This document shows positions 47,489 through 56,217 of a stretch of DNA of 64,000 nt, piece by piece. This stretch comes from Roseateles sp. XES5. Lineage in GTDB: Bacteria; Pseudomonadota; Alphaproteobacteria; Rhizobiales; Rhizobiaceae. Within the stretch, counting starts at the first letter, position 1. The number at the start of each line of letters is the position of its first letter. The position numbers and the translations under genes are program-made. Under the pieces are notes generated by a model. It made no database searches, had not been told where the DNA came from, and saw only the letters and a list, made by a program, of their open reading frames with translations. Where the stretch lies: positions 1,409,501-1,473,500 of the forward strand of contig NZ_CP084752.1 in assembly GCF_020535545.1 (NCBI RefSeq). Direction: 5' to 3'.

Positions 47489-48457
47489 ATGACCGACACC
47501 CGCAAACCCGGCCGCGGCCGTATCTACGCCTCCATTACCGAAACCATCGGCGATACGCCCATCGTGCGGCTCGACAAGTTCGCGAAGGAAAAGGGCGTTC
47601 AGGCCAACCTCCTCGCCAAGCTCGAATTCTTCAATCCGATCGCCTCGGTGAAGGACCGCATCGGCGTCGCCATGATCGAAGCGCTGGAAGCGGCGGGCAA
47701 GATCACGCCCGGCCAGTCCACGCTGGTTGAGCCGACCTCGGGCAATACGGGCATCGCGCTCGCTTTCGCCGCCGCCGCGAAGGGCTACCGCCTTATCCTC
47801 ACCATGCCGGAGACCATGTCAGCGGAACGACGCAAGATGCTGGTTCTGCTGGGCGCCGAACTGGTGCTGACCGAGGGCCCGAAAGGCATGAAGGGCGCCA
47901 TCGCCAAGGCGGAGGAACTGGCCGCCGACATCCCGGGCGCCGTCATTCCCCAGCAATTCGAGAACCCGGCCAATCCGGACATCCACCGCCGCACGACGGC
48001 GGAAGAAATCTGGAACGACACTGACGGCGCGGTCGATATCTTCGTCTCTGGCATCGGCACCGGTGGCACGATCACCGGCGCGGGCCAGGTGCTGAAGGCG
48101 CGCAAGCCCGGCCTCAAGGTCATCGCCGTCGAACCCGCCGACAGCCCGGTGCTCTCGGGCGGCAATCCCGGCCCGCACAAGATCCAGGGCATCGGCGCGG
48201 GCTTCGCGCCCGCCGTGCTCGACACGGCCGTCTATGACGAGATCGTCACGGTCACCAATGACGAAGCCTTCGAGAATGCCCGCCTCGTCGCCCGCCTCGA
48301 GGGTGTGCCGGTCGGCATTTCTTCCGGCGCCGCGCTGACCGCCGCCGCCAGGGTGGGCAGCCGCCCGGAAAATGCCGGCAAGACCATCGTCGTCATCATC
48401 CCCTCCTTCGCCGAACGTTACCTTTCCACCGCCCTATTCGACGGCCTCGGCGGCTGA
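47489..48457 (+). CDS. cysK: cysteine synthase A (O-acetylserine sulfhydrylase)
   Basis: PLP enzyme that makes cysteine from O-acetylserine and sulfide. The product is 322 residues. The PLP Lys is in [16 protein letters not shown]; the substrate loop is [12 protein letters not shown]; the phosphate-binding loop is [15 protein letters not shown]; and [12 protein letters not shown] lies near the C terminus. The ATG at 47489 follows GAGGGAG; the open frame extends upstream without similarity. A 10-bp hairpin follows the gene. Confidence 0.95.
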   Translation: MTDTRKPGRGRIYASITETIGDTPIVRLDKFAKEKGVQANLLAKLEFFNPIASVKDRIGVAMIEALEAAGKITPGQSTLVEPTSGNTGIALAFAAAAKGYRLILTMPETMSAERRKMLVLLGAELVLTEGPKGMKGAIAKAEELAADIPGAVIPQQFENPANPDIHRRTTAEEIWNDTDGAVDIFVSGIGTGGTITGAGQVLKARKPGLKVIAVEPADSPVLSGGNPGPHKIQGIGAGFAPAVLDTAVYDEIVTVTNDEAFENARLVARLEGVPVGISSGAALTAAARVGSRPENAGKTIVVIIPSFAERYLSTALFDGLGG

Positions 48458-48465
48458 GTTCGCGG

Positions 48466-48493
48466 TCCGTGGCGCAGCCCACCGCGCCACGGA
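48466..48493 (+). terminator. Hairpin after cysK
   Basis: A 10-bp perfect inverted repeat (48466-48475 with 48484-48493, 8-base loop) directly after the cysK stop, followed by TCGTTCC rather than a clean T tract. The remaining ~200 bases to the next gene hold nothing I recognise. Confidence 0.5.
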
Positions 48494-48693
48494 TCGTTCC
48501 GGCGGGAGCGCAGTATATCCGCCGTTCACCGGCCAAACGCGGGCGTGCGAAATTGAGCGAGGAGGCAAGCGGATATCCCGCCCCTCCCCTTCGTCGCAGC
48601 CGTACCGTCTCCCAACGACGGAGGGGAGCGAACACCGCTCGCCGTGCCCCTGATTTCCTCCGGCGGTTAAGCTGCCTCTTCCCGGATCACGCC

Positions 48694-49092
48694 ATGCTGC
48701 ACCACATCTCCTTCGGCGTCCGCGATATCGAACACGCAACACGGTTCTACGATGCGACCCTTGCGCCGCTCGGCTTTGTCCGCGTCTGGTCCGATCTTCG
48801 GCCCGGCGAACCGGACCAGGCCGTCGGCTACGGATTGCCCGGCGGCGGCGACAAGCTGGCTCTCAAGCACTGCGGCGACGCCGCCCGCGCGCCCGGCCCC
48901 GGCTTCCACATCGCCCTCGCCGCGCCGAGCCGAAAGGCCGTCGATGCCTTCCACCAGGCGGCCCTCACCGCCGGCGGCACAGACAACGGCGCGCCGGGGC
49001 TGCGCCTCGCCTATGGCCCGACCTACTACGCCGCCTTCGTTATCGACCCCGATGGACACCGAATCGAAGCCGTCTGCAAGGAGCCCGCCTGA
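48694..49092 (+). CDS. VOC (glyoxalase) superfamily protein
   Basis: A 132-residue single VOC domain. MLHHISFGVRDIEHATRFYD is the first module with the usual metal His, HIALAAPSRKAVDAFHQAAL starts the second, and YYAAFVIDPDGHRIEAVCKE ends with the metal-ligand Glu. Relatives are annotated as glyoxalase/bleomycin resistance proteins; no specific activity can be assigned. It is a different subfamily from the VOC gene at 23.8 kb. Confidence 0.82.
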   Translation: MLHHISFGVRDIEHATRFYDATLAPLGFVRVWSDLRPGEPDQAVGYGLPGGGDKLALKHCGDAARAPGPGFHIALAAPSRKAVDAFHQAALTAGGTDNGAPGLRLAYGPTYYAAFVIDPDGHRIEAVCKEPA

Positions 49093-49189
49093 CCGTCCGC
49101 CCCTCCATTGCGGAGCCGGGGACTGTGCGGCGTCGAACCAGCTTCAGCCCCACAAGGACTGAAACGATCCGTAAGATACCCCGTCAATC

Positions 49190-49465
49190 CTAAGGTGCGG
49201 GGCATGCCGTCTTGTCTATGGAAACCTCCCCAACCGGAGCGCCATTTTCCAAAGTATAGACCCCACGGACAGTCAAACCGAGCTCCGTCAATTGCTTCAT
49301 TTCGGAAGACTTGCAAAAATTTGTTTTCACGACGTCCTTCCATAGATCATGCAGAATTACGGATACAGTATAGTGGTAACTGTAGGTTTTTGACGCGTAG
49401 GAGGCCCCCGTAAGGGTCGTTACCGCATCTACTTTCACCGGCCCCTTTATCGATTGAGCCGCCAC
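49190..49465 (-). CDS. hypothetical protein, stand-alone copy of a two-cysteine domain
   Basis: A 91-residue protein starting at GTG, with no signal peptide visible. It aligns with the C-terminal domain of the gene just upstream: VDAVTTLTG, then DLWKDVV, then a 38-residue stretch from FCKSSEMKQL to SIDKTAC whose two cysteines have exactly the same spacing as in the neighbour (10 of 38 identical). Its first 19 bases overlap the upstream gene in another frame. Either it is a translationally coupled duplicate, or a frameshift has split a protein that once carried two tandem domains. G+C is well below the surroundings. Function unknown. Confidence 0.6.
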   Translation of the reverse strand: MAAQSIKGPVKVDAVTTLTGASYASKTYSYHYTVSVILHDLWKDVVKTNFCKSSEMKQLTELGLTVRGVYTLENGAPVGEVSIDKTACPAP

Positions 49466-50343
49466 ACGTCGCAGAGCGAGGGGCTCACGGAGATTTCGGC
49501 TAGAGTATTGCCTTTCGTATCGACGTAGTGCCCTGTCACCAACGCACCAATATCAAACATCGGCTTGAACACTTCTGGTGCGCACCACCGACTCATCATC
49601 AGATCCTTCCAGGCCTTATCGAACTTAAAATCTGCCCCCGAAATTTCATAGGTATATTTCAACGCATTACCCTCTGCCTTCAAGGCAGTAAGCGTCGTGA
49701 TACTATCGATTTTCTCCGGAACAGGAACTGCATTTGCTATTTCTTTTAAGTATTTTTCCAGACCTTTATTTTTAGCCTCGTATGCCATCTTCTTCGCCAC
49801 AAGCGCTACATCGTCCTGAGTACTCACGTCGACACGCTGAATATTTTGCTTCGCTATGCTCTCAAGACTCTTTCCAGCAAACATCAGCGCGAATCCAAGG
49901 ATCACCGTAGCGACCGCCCCAAGTAATTTAACAAAACCTTTTTTTGAAGAAGCCATCGGCTGAGCGAAGAGCAGAAATAGATTCACAATGGGAATGAAAC
50001 CCAAGACCCATTTTTCTCTCGTACCATGCGCGTCCATCGATCGCGCCGCTGCAAAAATACCAGCGAGGCCGCCAACCGGAACCAAGGCGCCATAGATCGC
50101 ACCAACGAGTAAAGCGAGATGTTCATTCTTTATTGCTTCCGCTGTATAAAGCAGCAGAAAGTTAGGTATTACTGTCAATAGAACAATGAACCCCATCGAC
50201 AAAAAATAACCTGCCCGACCCAGCTTCCACTGCGATTTTGTTAGCGCGACAGCAGCCGCAGCGGACACCGTCATGATCACCCACGACAATGCAAGCGAAG
50301 CAAATTGTCCAATTGTCAGCAGTTGATAAGCGTATGCTTCCAT
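49447..50343 (-). CDS. hypothetical multi-pass membrane protein with C-terminal two-cysteine domain
   Basis: A 298-residue protein that I do not recognise. Five hydrophobic segments lie at about 11-33, 44-68, 74-97, 110-130 and 136-156; then a helical linker (DDVALVAKKMAYEAKNKGLE) leads to a soluble domain from about 205 with KIDSITTLT, KAWKDLM, SRWCAPEVF and SVSPSLC. Two cysteines 37 apart suggest a disulfide and hence a periplasmic location. The coding sequence is A+T-rich compared with its neighbours (some 60-base stretches below 40% G+C), which suggests recent acquisition. It overlaps the next gene by 19 bases. Confidence 0.7.
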   Translation of the reverse strand: MEAYAYQLLTIGQFASLALSWVIMTVSAAAAVALTKSQWKLGRAGYFLSMGFIVLLTVIPNFLLLYTAEAIKNEHLALLVGAIYGALVPVGGLAGIFAAARSMDAHGTREKWVLGFIPIVNLFLLFAQPMASSKKGFVKLLGAVATVILGFALMFAGKSLESIAKQNIQRVDVSTQDDVALVAKKMAYEAKNKGLEKYLKEIANAVPVPEKIDSITTLTALKAEGNALKYTYEISGADFKFDKAWKDLMMSRWCAPEVFKPMFDIGALVTGHYVDTKGNTLAEISVSPSLCDVWRLNR

Positions 50344-50479
50344 GCCCAGCCCCCTCTACGTAGGATTGTAGTAAAACTCACATATAAAAAGTGCAAGGCA
50401 TGGGAATCCCTCGCAAAATGGAGAGCAGCATCCAGCCCGGTCACTTCCGCAACAGGGCCAAGCCATTTCCAAAGCAGAG

Positions 50480-52012
50480 TTACGCCACGGCAACCAGCCG
50501 CTCGCCGGCGATGCGGTAGGAGATCGCCTCGGCGAGATGGATGCGGCCGACGACAGCTGCCTCGTCGAGATCGGCAAGGGTGCGGGCGACCTTGAGGACG
50601 CGGTGATAACCGCGGGCGGAAAAGCGCATCTTCTCCGCCGCATCGCGCAGAAGCTGGAGCCCGTCGGGATCGGGCTCGGCCACCTTTTCGACGAGCGCGG
50701 TCGAGGCGCGGGCATTGCTGGTGACCGACGCCATGCCGAGGCGTGCGTAGCGATCGACCTGCAGGGCGCGCGCCCTTGCGACGCGGCGGGCAACGGTCTC
50801 GCTCGTCTCGGCGGCCACGGGACGGATAAGGTCCGCCGCCGAAACGGCCGGCACGTCGATGCGAATATCGATGCGGTCCATCAGCGGGCCGGAGACGCGG
50901 GCCTGATAATCGCTCATGCAGCGCGGGCCACGGGCGCAGGAGCGGCCCGGCTCCCCCGCCATGCCGCAGCGGCAGGGATTCATCGCCGCGACGAGCTGGA
51001 CGGCGGCGGGATAGCTGACGCGGTGATTGGCGCGCGCGATGATGCATTCGCCGGTCTCGAGCGGCTGGCGCAAGGCATCGAGCGCCTGCGGCGTGAACTC
51101 CGGCAGTTCGTCGAGAAAGAGCACGCCGTTATGGGCGAGCGAGACCTCGCCGGGCCTTGCGCGCGGCCCGCCGCCGATAAGCGCCGCCATGGTCGCCGAA
51201 TGGTGCGGCGTGCGAAAGGGCCGGCGATCCGACAGGCGGCCGCCCGAAAGCTGGCCGGCGATGGAATGGATCATCGAGACTTCGAGCAGTTCCATCGGCG
51301 AGAGCGGCGGCAGGATGGCGGCAAGACGCGCCGCGAGCATGGATTTGCCCGAGCCCGGAGGGCCGACCATCAGCAAATTATGGTTTCCGGCGGCGGCAAC
51401 CTCCAGCGCGCGCTTGGCGCTCTCCTGGCCGCGGATATCGGCGAGGTCCGGCAGGTCTCCGGCCGGTGCACGGATCGCCGGCGTCGGGCGCGAAAGAACC
51501 TGCGTGCCCTTGAAATGGTTGGCAAGGGCAATGAGGCTGCGCGGGGCGAGGATATCGATCTCGCCGCCCGCCCAGGCGGCCTCCGCGCCGTTCTCCGCCG
51601 GGCAGATCAGGCCCTTTTCGAGCGCGTTGGCGCCCATGGCGGCGGGCAGTGCGCCGGCGACCGGCGCGATCGTGGCGTCGAGATTGAGTTCGCCGATGAC
51701 AAGGTAGTCCTCCAGCGCATCGCCCGGCACCGCGCCGAGCGCCACCATGAGACCGAGGGCGATGGCAAGATCGTAGTGGCTGCCTTCCTTGGGAAGGTCG
51801 GCGGGCGCGAGATTGATCGTCACACGCTTGGGCGGCAGCGAGAGACCGGAGGCATGCAGCGCGGCCTGGACCCGCTCCCGGCTTTCGGCGACCGCCTTGT
51901 CGGGAAGGCCGACGACCTGCATGCCGACCTTGCCGGGCGCCACCATGACCTGAACGTCGACGGGTACGCCCTCGATGCCCTGAAACGCAATTGTACCGAC
52001 CCGTGCCACCAT
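50480..52012 (-). CDS. comM: YifB/ComM family Mg-chelatase-like AAA+ ATPase
   Basis: AAA+ helicase-like protein; in naturally transforming bacteria ComM promotes branch migration of incoming DNA. The product is 510 residues. An N-terminal Lon-like (ChlI) domain of about 165 residues (MVARVGTIAFQGIEGVPVDV) precedes the ATPase with Walker A LMVGPPGSGKSMLAARL, Walker B GVLFLDELPEF and the Cys-rich MNPCRCGMAGEPGRSC insert, then the C-terminal Mg-chelatase domain. The ATG at 52012 is chosen; the open frame extends further upstream without similarity. It lies downstream of gshB. Confidence 0.93.
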   Translation of the reverse strand: MVARVGTIAFQGIEGVPVDVQVMVAPGKVGMQVVGLPDKAVAESRERVQAALHASGLSLPPKRVTINLAPADLPKEGSHYDLAIALGLMVALGAVPGDALEDYLVIGELNLDATIAPVAGALPAAMGANALEKGLICPAENGAEAAWAGGEIDILAPRSLIALANHFKGTQVLSRPTPAIRAPAGDLPDLADIRGQESAKRALEVAAAGNHNLLMVGPPGSGKSMLAARLAAILPPLSPMELLEVSMIHSIAGQLSGGRLSDRRPFRTPHHSATMAALIGGGPRARPGEVSLAHNGVLFLDELPEFTPQALDALRQPLETGECIIARANHRVSYPAAVQLVAAMNPCRCGMAGEPGRSCARGPRCMSDYQARVSGPLMDRIDIRIDVPAVSAADLIRPVAAETSETVARRVARARALQVDRYARLGMASVTSNARASTALVEKVAEPDPDGLQLLRDAAEKMRFSARGYHRVLKVARTLADLDEAAVVGRIHLAEAISYRIAGERLVAVA

Positions 52013-52177
52013 GACCGTCCCCGCCCGCCCTGACTGAGGGCGGCCACAGACGCCGCCCTTGGGTTGCAAGTCAAATCTGGCACGAATTCCGGAATGAAAC
52101 AAGAACAATCATAGAACCTGCGCGGAAGACCTCCCGCGCAGCGATGGCATCGATTGTGTCCGGGGAACGAAGGGCGA

Positions 52178-52196
52178 GACGTCCGCGACGGACGTC
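52178..52196 (-). terminator. Possible terminator hairpin after gshB
   Basis: GACGTCCG (52178-52185), CGA loop, CGGACGTC (52189-52196), 22 bases past the gshB stop. There is no T tract, so support is weak. The rest of the 206-base gap to comM shows only a repeated CGCGCAGCGATGG-like fragment. Confidence 0.35.
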
Positions 52197-52218
52197 CCGC
52201 ACGCTTAAAGATGGGCGC

Positions 52219-53163
52219 TCAGCGCTTCTTTTCGATGGCGTCCCACAAAAGGGCCGCGATATCGGCGCCGCCGAATTTCTTGACCTCGCGGATGCCGGTG
52301 GGCGACGTCACGTTGATCTCGGTCATGTAGTCGCCGATGACGTCGATGCCGACGAAGATGAAGCCGCGCTCGCGCAGCGCCGGACCGATGCGGGCGCAGA
52401 TTTCCTTCTCGCGCGCGGTGAGTTCGGTCGCCTCCGCCCGGCCGCCGACATGCATGTTGGAGCGGGCATCATGCTCGGCAGGCACGCGGTTGATCGCGCC
52501 GACCGGCTCGCCGTCGATGAGGATGATGCGCTTGTCGCCCTTGCGCACGTCCGGCAGGTACTGCTGGGCGATGAAGGGCTCACGGAACATCTGGCCGAAC
52601 ATTTCGAGCAGCGAGGAGAGGTTGCGGTCATCCTTGGTGGAATGGAAGACGCCGGCGCCGCCATTGCCGTAGAGCGGCTTCAGGATCATGTCGCCCATCT
52701 CGTCGCGGAAGCGGCGGATTTCGGCCGGGTCGCGGGTGATGAGGGTCGCCGGCATCAGGTCGGCGAATTCGGTGACGAAGATCTTTTCCGGCGAGTTGCG
52801 CACCCAGGCCGGGTCGTTGACGACGAGGGTCCTGGGATGGATGCGCTCCAGCAGATGCGTGGAGGTGATGTAGGACATGTCGAAAGGCGGGTCCTGGCGC
52901 AGCAGCACCACGTCCATCGTCGAAAGATCGATGCGCTCGGCCGCGCCCAGCGTGTAGTGGTCGCCCTTGACGTCGCGCAGTTCCATCGGCTCGACGGTGG
53001 CATAGACCGTGCCGTCGCGCAGGCTCAGGCGGTCGGGCGTATAGTGGAAGAGCTTGTAGCCGCGGCTCTGCGCCTCGATGCTCATGGCGAAGGTGGAATC
53101 GCCCGCGATGTTGATGGTCGACACATGGTCCATCTGGACCGCGACGTTCTTGATCTTTGCCAT
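52219..53163 (-). CDS. gshB: glutathione synthase
   Basis: ATP-grasp ligase joining gamma-glutamylcysteine and glycine. The product is 314 residues. [20 protein letters not shown] at the N terminus, [20 protein letters not shown] and the ATP-grasp core [39 protein letters not shown] and [16 protein letters not shown] are diagnostic. The ATG at 53163 follows AGGGGA. The EINVTSPTG metal/ATP site is intact. Confidence 0.97.
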   Translation of the reverse strand: MAKIKNVAVQMDHVSTINIAGDSTFAMSIEAQSRGYKLFHYTPDRLSLRDGTVYATVEPMELRDVKGDHYTLGAAERIDLSTMDVVLLRQDPPFDMSYITSTHLLERIHPRTLVVNDPAWVRNSPEKIFVTEFADLMPATLITRDPAEIRRFRDEMGDMILKPLYGNGGAGVFHSTKDDRNLSSLLEMFGQMFREPFIAQQYLPDVRKGDKRIILIDGEPVGAINRVPAEHDARSNMHVGGRAEATELTAREKEICARIGPALRERGFIFVGIDVIGDYMTEINVTSPTGIREVKKFGGADIAALLWDAIEKKR

Positions 53164-53223
53164 GAAAAGTCCCCTAGGAATGCCCGACACATTTAGGATG
53201 CGTCAGGCGCTATGGCAACGGTC

Positions 53224-54216
53224 TCAGGCAAAGCCGTCGATGCGGCAGGTGATCATATCGTGGTCGGAGAGCGGCTTGCCGGTCGGCGAGAGCGAGGAGA
53301 CGATCTCCGCTCCCGAGACGGCAAGGCCGCGCGACAAAAACCAGTCGAGCTTCATCGCCCGGTCGGGCCAGCGCGTGATGAGGCTCGGGCGCGTGGTCAT
53401 GACGTCGAGCGGGCCGCCGTGGCGGGTGAAGCCGCGTTCGTTGGCGCGGGCGAAGAGGCCCTCCGCCTCGAAATCGCCGTCCGCGTGGTTGCCGGTGTTG
53501 AGATCGCCGCCGATAAGAATCGGCCGGCCGGGGAAGGCCGCATCGAGGGCATCGATGAGGCCGACCACCTGACGCTCGCGATAGGCGGCGGTGGTGGCGC
53601 TTTCGAGATGCGTGGAGACGAGGACCAGCGGGCCGGATGCCGTGTTGATCGTGCCGCCGATCGCCATGCGTTCGCCAAGGCGCGGCTGGTCAACCTCGCC
53701 CGTGAACCACAGGCGTTCGCCGTGAAGCCGCAGGAGAAAGGGCTGATGCAGCGGCACGGTGGAGAGCAGGCCGTTGCCGTGCAGGCCGCGTCGGTTGAAA
53801 TCGTCCTTGCAGAATTCCCGCTCGGTCTGCGAGCCGAGGCCGAGCTCGATGAATTCGACGCCGTAGAGATAGGCCATGCCCAGTTCGTCCGCGAGATCGG
53901 CCGTGGTGTGGGCCTGGCGCGTGCGGGCCATGCCATCGTCCATCTCGGAGAGCAGCACGATTTCCGCACCCGTCGCACCGAGATGCTCGGCGCTCTGCAG
54001 CGGGAAGAGGCAGCGTTCCAGGTTCCAGGCGGCCACCGTGAAGGGGAATGGCAGCGGTTCGGCGCGTTCGGCGCGGCCGCCGGTTTCCACCGCATTCATG
54101 CAGGGCAGGTCCGCCATGCGCGCATCGTGCGCGTCGATGGACCTTTCCAGCGTGGCGATGGCGGCGCGGTCTTCCGGGCTCGGGGCGGCGAGGCGTTCGA
54201 CGGTGGTGCGGATCAT
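53224..54216 (-). CDS. endonuclease/exonuclease/phosphatase family hydrolase in the ugp operon
   Basis: A 330-residue protein of the EEP (DNase I/exonuclease III/inositol phosphatase) superfamily. The metal and catalytic motifs are [11 protein letters not shown] (Asn), [10 protein letters not shown] (Glu), [20 protein letters not shown] (Asp/Asn) and PLSDHDMIT (Asp-His pair), all present. No signal peptide, so cytoplasmic. Its ATG overlaps the ugpC stop by four bases (ATGA), so it is translationally coupled to the glycerol-3-phosphate transporter. By position it replaces the usual UgpQ glycerophosphodiesterase, so I infer a phosphodiester or phosphomonoester substrate brought in by UgpBAEC rather than DNA; that is inference only. 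Confidence 0.82.
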   Translation of the reverse strand: MIRTTVERLAAPSPEDRAAIATLERSIDAHDARMADLPCMNAVETGGRAERAEPLPFPFTVAAWNLERCLFPLQSAEHLGATGAEIVLLSEMDDGMARTRQAHTTADLADELGMAYLYGVEFIELGLGSQTEREFCKDDFNRRGLHGNGLLSTVPLHQPFLLRLHGERLWFTGEVDQPRLGERMAIGGTINTASGPLVLVSTHLESATTAAYRERQVVGLIDALDAAFPGRPILIGGDLNTGNHADGDFEAEGLFARANERGFTRHGGPLDVMTTRPSLITRWPDRAMKLDWFLSRGLAVSGAEIVSSLSPTGKPLSDHDMITCRIDGFA

Positions 54217-55349
54217 GATGCGGCGACCTCCAGATGGGGAACGGCCGTGACCGCACCCTGTTCCGCGCCCCGGTCCGCGCTCATGTCCTCGCCGGCCCAA
54301 TCGATGCGGCGGCCGCTGGCGGTGTCGAAGAAATGCAGCCGGGAGGGTGCGATGGAGAGCGAGGTGGTTTCCGGCAGCGGGATTTCCGAGGAGACGGCCA
54401 CGGTGAGCGGCTGGTCGCCGACGAGGCCGTGCACGAGGCGCTGCGCGCCCAGTTCCTCGACATAGTCGATGCGGAACGGCATGGCGCCGTCCGAGCCCGC
54501 GTGAAGACGCAGGTCCTCGGCGCGCAGGCCGACCGTCAGGGCGCCCTGCGTCGGCACGGCCGGTCCGAGGTCGATGATCGCCGGGCCGAGCGCGAGCCTG
54601 TTGCCGTGCAGTTCGCCGGCGACGAGATTCATGGCCGGCGAGCCGATGAAGCTGGCGACGAAGGTCGTCGCCGGGCGGTGGTAGACATCGAGCGGGCGGC
54701 CGATCTGCTCGATCCTGCCGCCCGAGAGCACGACGAGACGGTCGGCGAGCGTCATGGCTTCGAGCTGGTCGTGGGTCACATAGAGCGAGGTCGTGCCGAC
54801 GCGGCGCTGCAGGCGCTTGATTTCGCCGCGCATGGAGACGCGCAGCTTGGCGTCGAGGTTGGACAGGGGCTCGTCGAACAGGAAGACCTGGGGGTTGCGC
54901 ACGATGGCGCGGCCCATGGCCACGCGCTGGCGCTGGCCGCCCGAGAGCTGGCGCGGCGTGCGGTCCAGCAGATGGCCCAGCTCCAGGATCTTGGCGGCCT
55001 TGTCCACGCGGGCCTTGATCTCGTCCAGCGGCACCTTCTTGATCTTCAGGCCGTAGGCCATGTTCTCGAACACGCTCATGTGCGGATACAGGGCGTAGTT
55101 CTGGAACACCATGGCGATGTCGCGGTCGGCGGGTTCCACGTTGTTGACCACGCGGGTGCCGATGGCAATCTCGCCGTCGGACACCTCTTCCAGGCCGGCC
55201 ACCATGCGCAGCAGGGTGCTCTTGCCGCAGCCCGAGGGGCCGACGATGACGATGAACTCGCCGTCCTTGATCTCGATATCGACGGCGCTGACCGCGGTGA
55301 CGCCGCCATTGTAGATCTTGGATACGCCCTTGATGCCGATGGATGCCAT
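54213..55349 (-). CDS. ugpC: sn-glycerol-3-phosphate ABC transporter ATP-binding protein UgpC
   Basis: ATPase of the UgpBAEC importer for glycerol-3-phosphate and glycerophosphodiesters. The product is 378 residues. Walker A is [13 protein letters not shown]-loop [14 protein letters not shown], signature [17 protein letters not shown], Walker [19 protein letters not shown]-loop [14 protein letters not shown], with a C-terminal MalK-like OB domain (about 235-350). Bases about 54,865-55,245 show a codon switch (Val mostly GTG, Leu mostly CTG) relative to the ends of the gene. It is 12 bases downstream of ugpE and overlaps the hydrolase gene by 4 bases. Confidence 0.93.
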   Translation of the reverse strand: MASIGIKGVSKIYNGGVTAVSAVDIEIKDGEFIVIVGPSGCGKSTLLRMVAGLEEVSDGEIAIGTRVVNNVEPADRDIAMVFQNYALYPHMSVFENMAYGLKIKKVPLDEIKARVDKAAKILELGHLLDRTPRQLSGGQRQRVAMGRAIVRNPQVFLFDEPLSNLDAKLRVSMRGEIKRLQRRVGTTSLYVTHDQLEAMTLADRLVVLSGGRIEQIGRPLDVYHRPATTFVASFIGSPAMNLVAGELHGNRLALGPAIIDLGPAVPTQGALTVGLRAEDLRLHAGSDGAMPFRIDYVEELGAQRLVHGLVGDQPLTVAVSSEIPLPETTSLSIAPSRLHFFDTASGRRIDWAGEDMSADRGAEQGAVTAVPHLEVAAS

Positions 55350-55361
55350 GGGACGAAACTC

Positions 55362-56204
55362 CTATTTGTCGCTTTCGGTGAGGCCCTTGATGAACCACCG
55401 CTGGAAGATCAGCACGATCATGACCGGCGGCAGCATGGCGAGGATCGCCAGCGCAAAGGCCTCGTTGTAATCGGGAATGTTGGAGCCGACCCAGACGAGC
55501 AGGATCTGCTTGATGCCGCGCACCAGCGTGAAGAAACGCTCGTCGGTGGTCATCAGCGTCGGCCAGAGATACTGGTTCCAGCCATAGACGAACATGATGA
55601 TGAAGATGGCGGCGATCATGGTGCGCGAGAGCGGCACCAGCACGTCGATGAAGAACTTGAACGGCCCCGCCCCGTCGATGCGCGCGGCCTCCAGCAGTTC
55701 CTCCGGCACGGACTTGAAGAACTGACGGAAGAAGAAGGTGCCGGTGGCCGATGCCAGGAGCGGCACGATGAGGCCGGTATAGGTGTTGGTCAGCGAAAGC
55801 TTGTTCATCACCTCGTAGGAGGGAACGATGCGCACCTCGAGCGGCAAAAGCAGCGTGGTGAAGATCATCCAGAAGAACAGCGTGCCGAGCCGGAAGCGGA
55901 AATAGACGATGGCATAGGCGGCAAGCATCGACAGGACGATCTTGCCGGCGGCAAAGCCGATGCCGAGGATCAGCGAATTCCAGATCATGCGTGCGCCGGT
56001 AATCTCGCCGGTAAAGCCGCCCTTGCGCGTCAGCACGGTGGTGTAGGTCTCGGTGAAATGGCCGCCCCAGGTCAGCGACAGGCCGTTGCGGTGGATGTCG
56101 GCGGCCTCGTGGGTCGAGGTCATGAAGGCGACGACCACAGGCGCCACCATCACGAAGACGCCGAGCATGAGGACGAGATGATCGAAAAGACGGATGCGGT
56201 TCAT
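55362..56204 (-). CDS. ugpE: sn-glycerol-3-phosphate ABC transporter permease UgpE
   Basis: Inner-membrane permease of the glycerol-3-phosphate importer, 280 residues, six transmembrane helices beginning with HLVLMLGVFVMVAPVVVAFM. The EAA loop that docks to the ATPase is EELLEAARIDGAGPFKFFID (about 180-200), the binding-protein-dependent transport signature. VEIVPSYEV-like VRIVPSYEVMNKLSLTNTYT is typical of UgpE. It lies between ugpA (13-base gap) and ugpC (12-base gap). Confidence 0.93.
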   Translation of the reverse strand: MNRIRLFDHLVLMLGVFVMVAPVVVAFMTSTHEAADIHRNGLSLTWGGHFTETYTTVLTRKGGFTGEITGARMIWNSLILGIGFAAGKIVLSMLAAYAIVYFRFRLGTLFFWMIFTTLLLPLEVRIVPSYEVMNKLSLTNTYTGLIVPLLASATGTFFFRQFFKSVPEELLEAARIDGAGPFKFFIDVLVPLSRTMIAAIFIIMFVYGWNQYLWPTLMTTDERFFTLVRGIKQILLVWVGSNIPDYNEAFALAILAMLPPVMIVLIFQRWFIKGLTESDK

Positions 56205-56217
56205 GGCGGGCGCCCTC

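Noticed and set aside
53224..55398. A 724-codon frame spanning the hydrolase gene and most of ugpC
   Set aside because: Its first 390 codons are an out-of-frame reading of ugpC. The real hydrolase begins at the ATG at 54216 that overlaps the ugpC stop; this is not a fusion protein.
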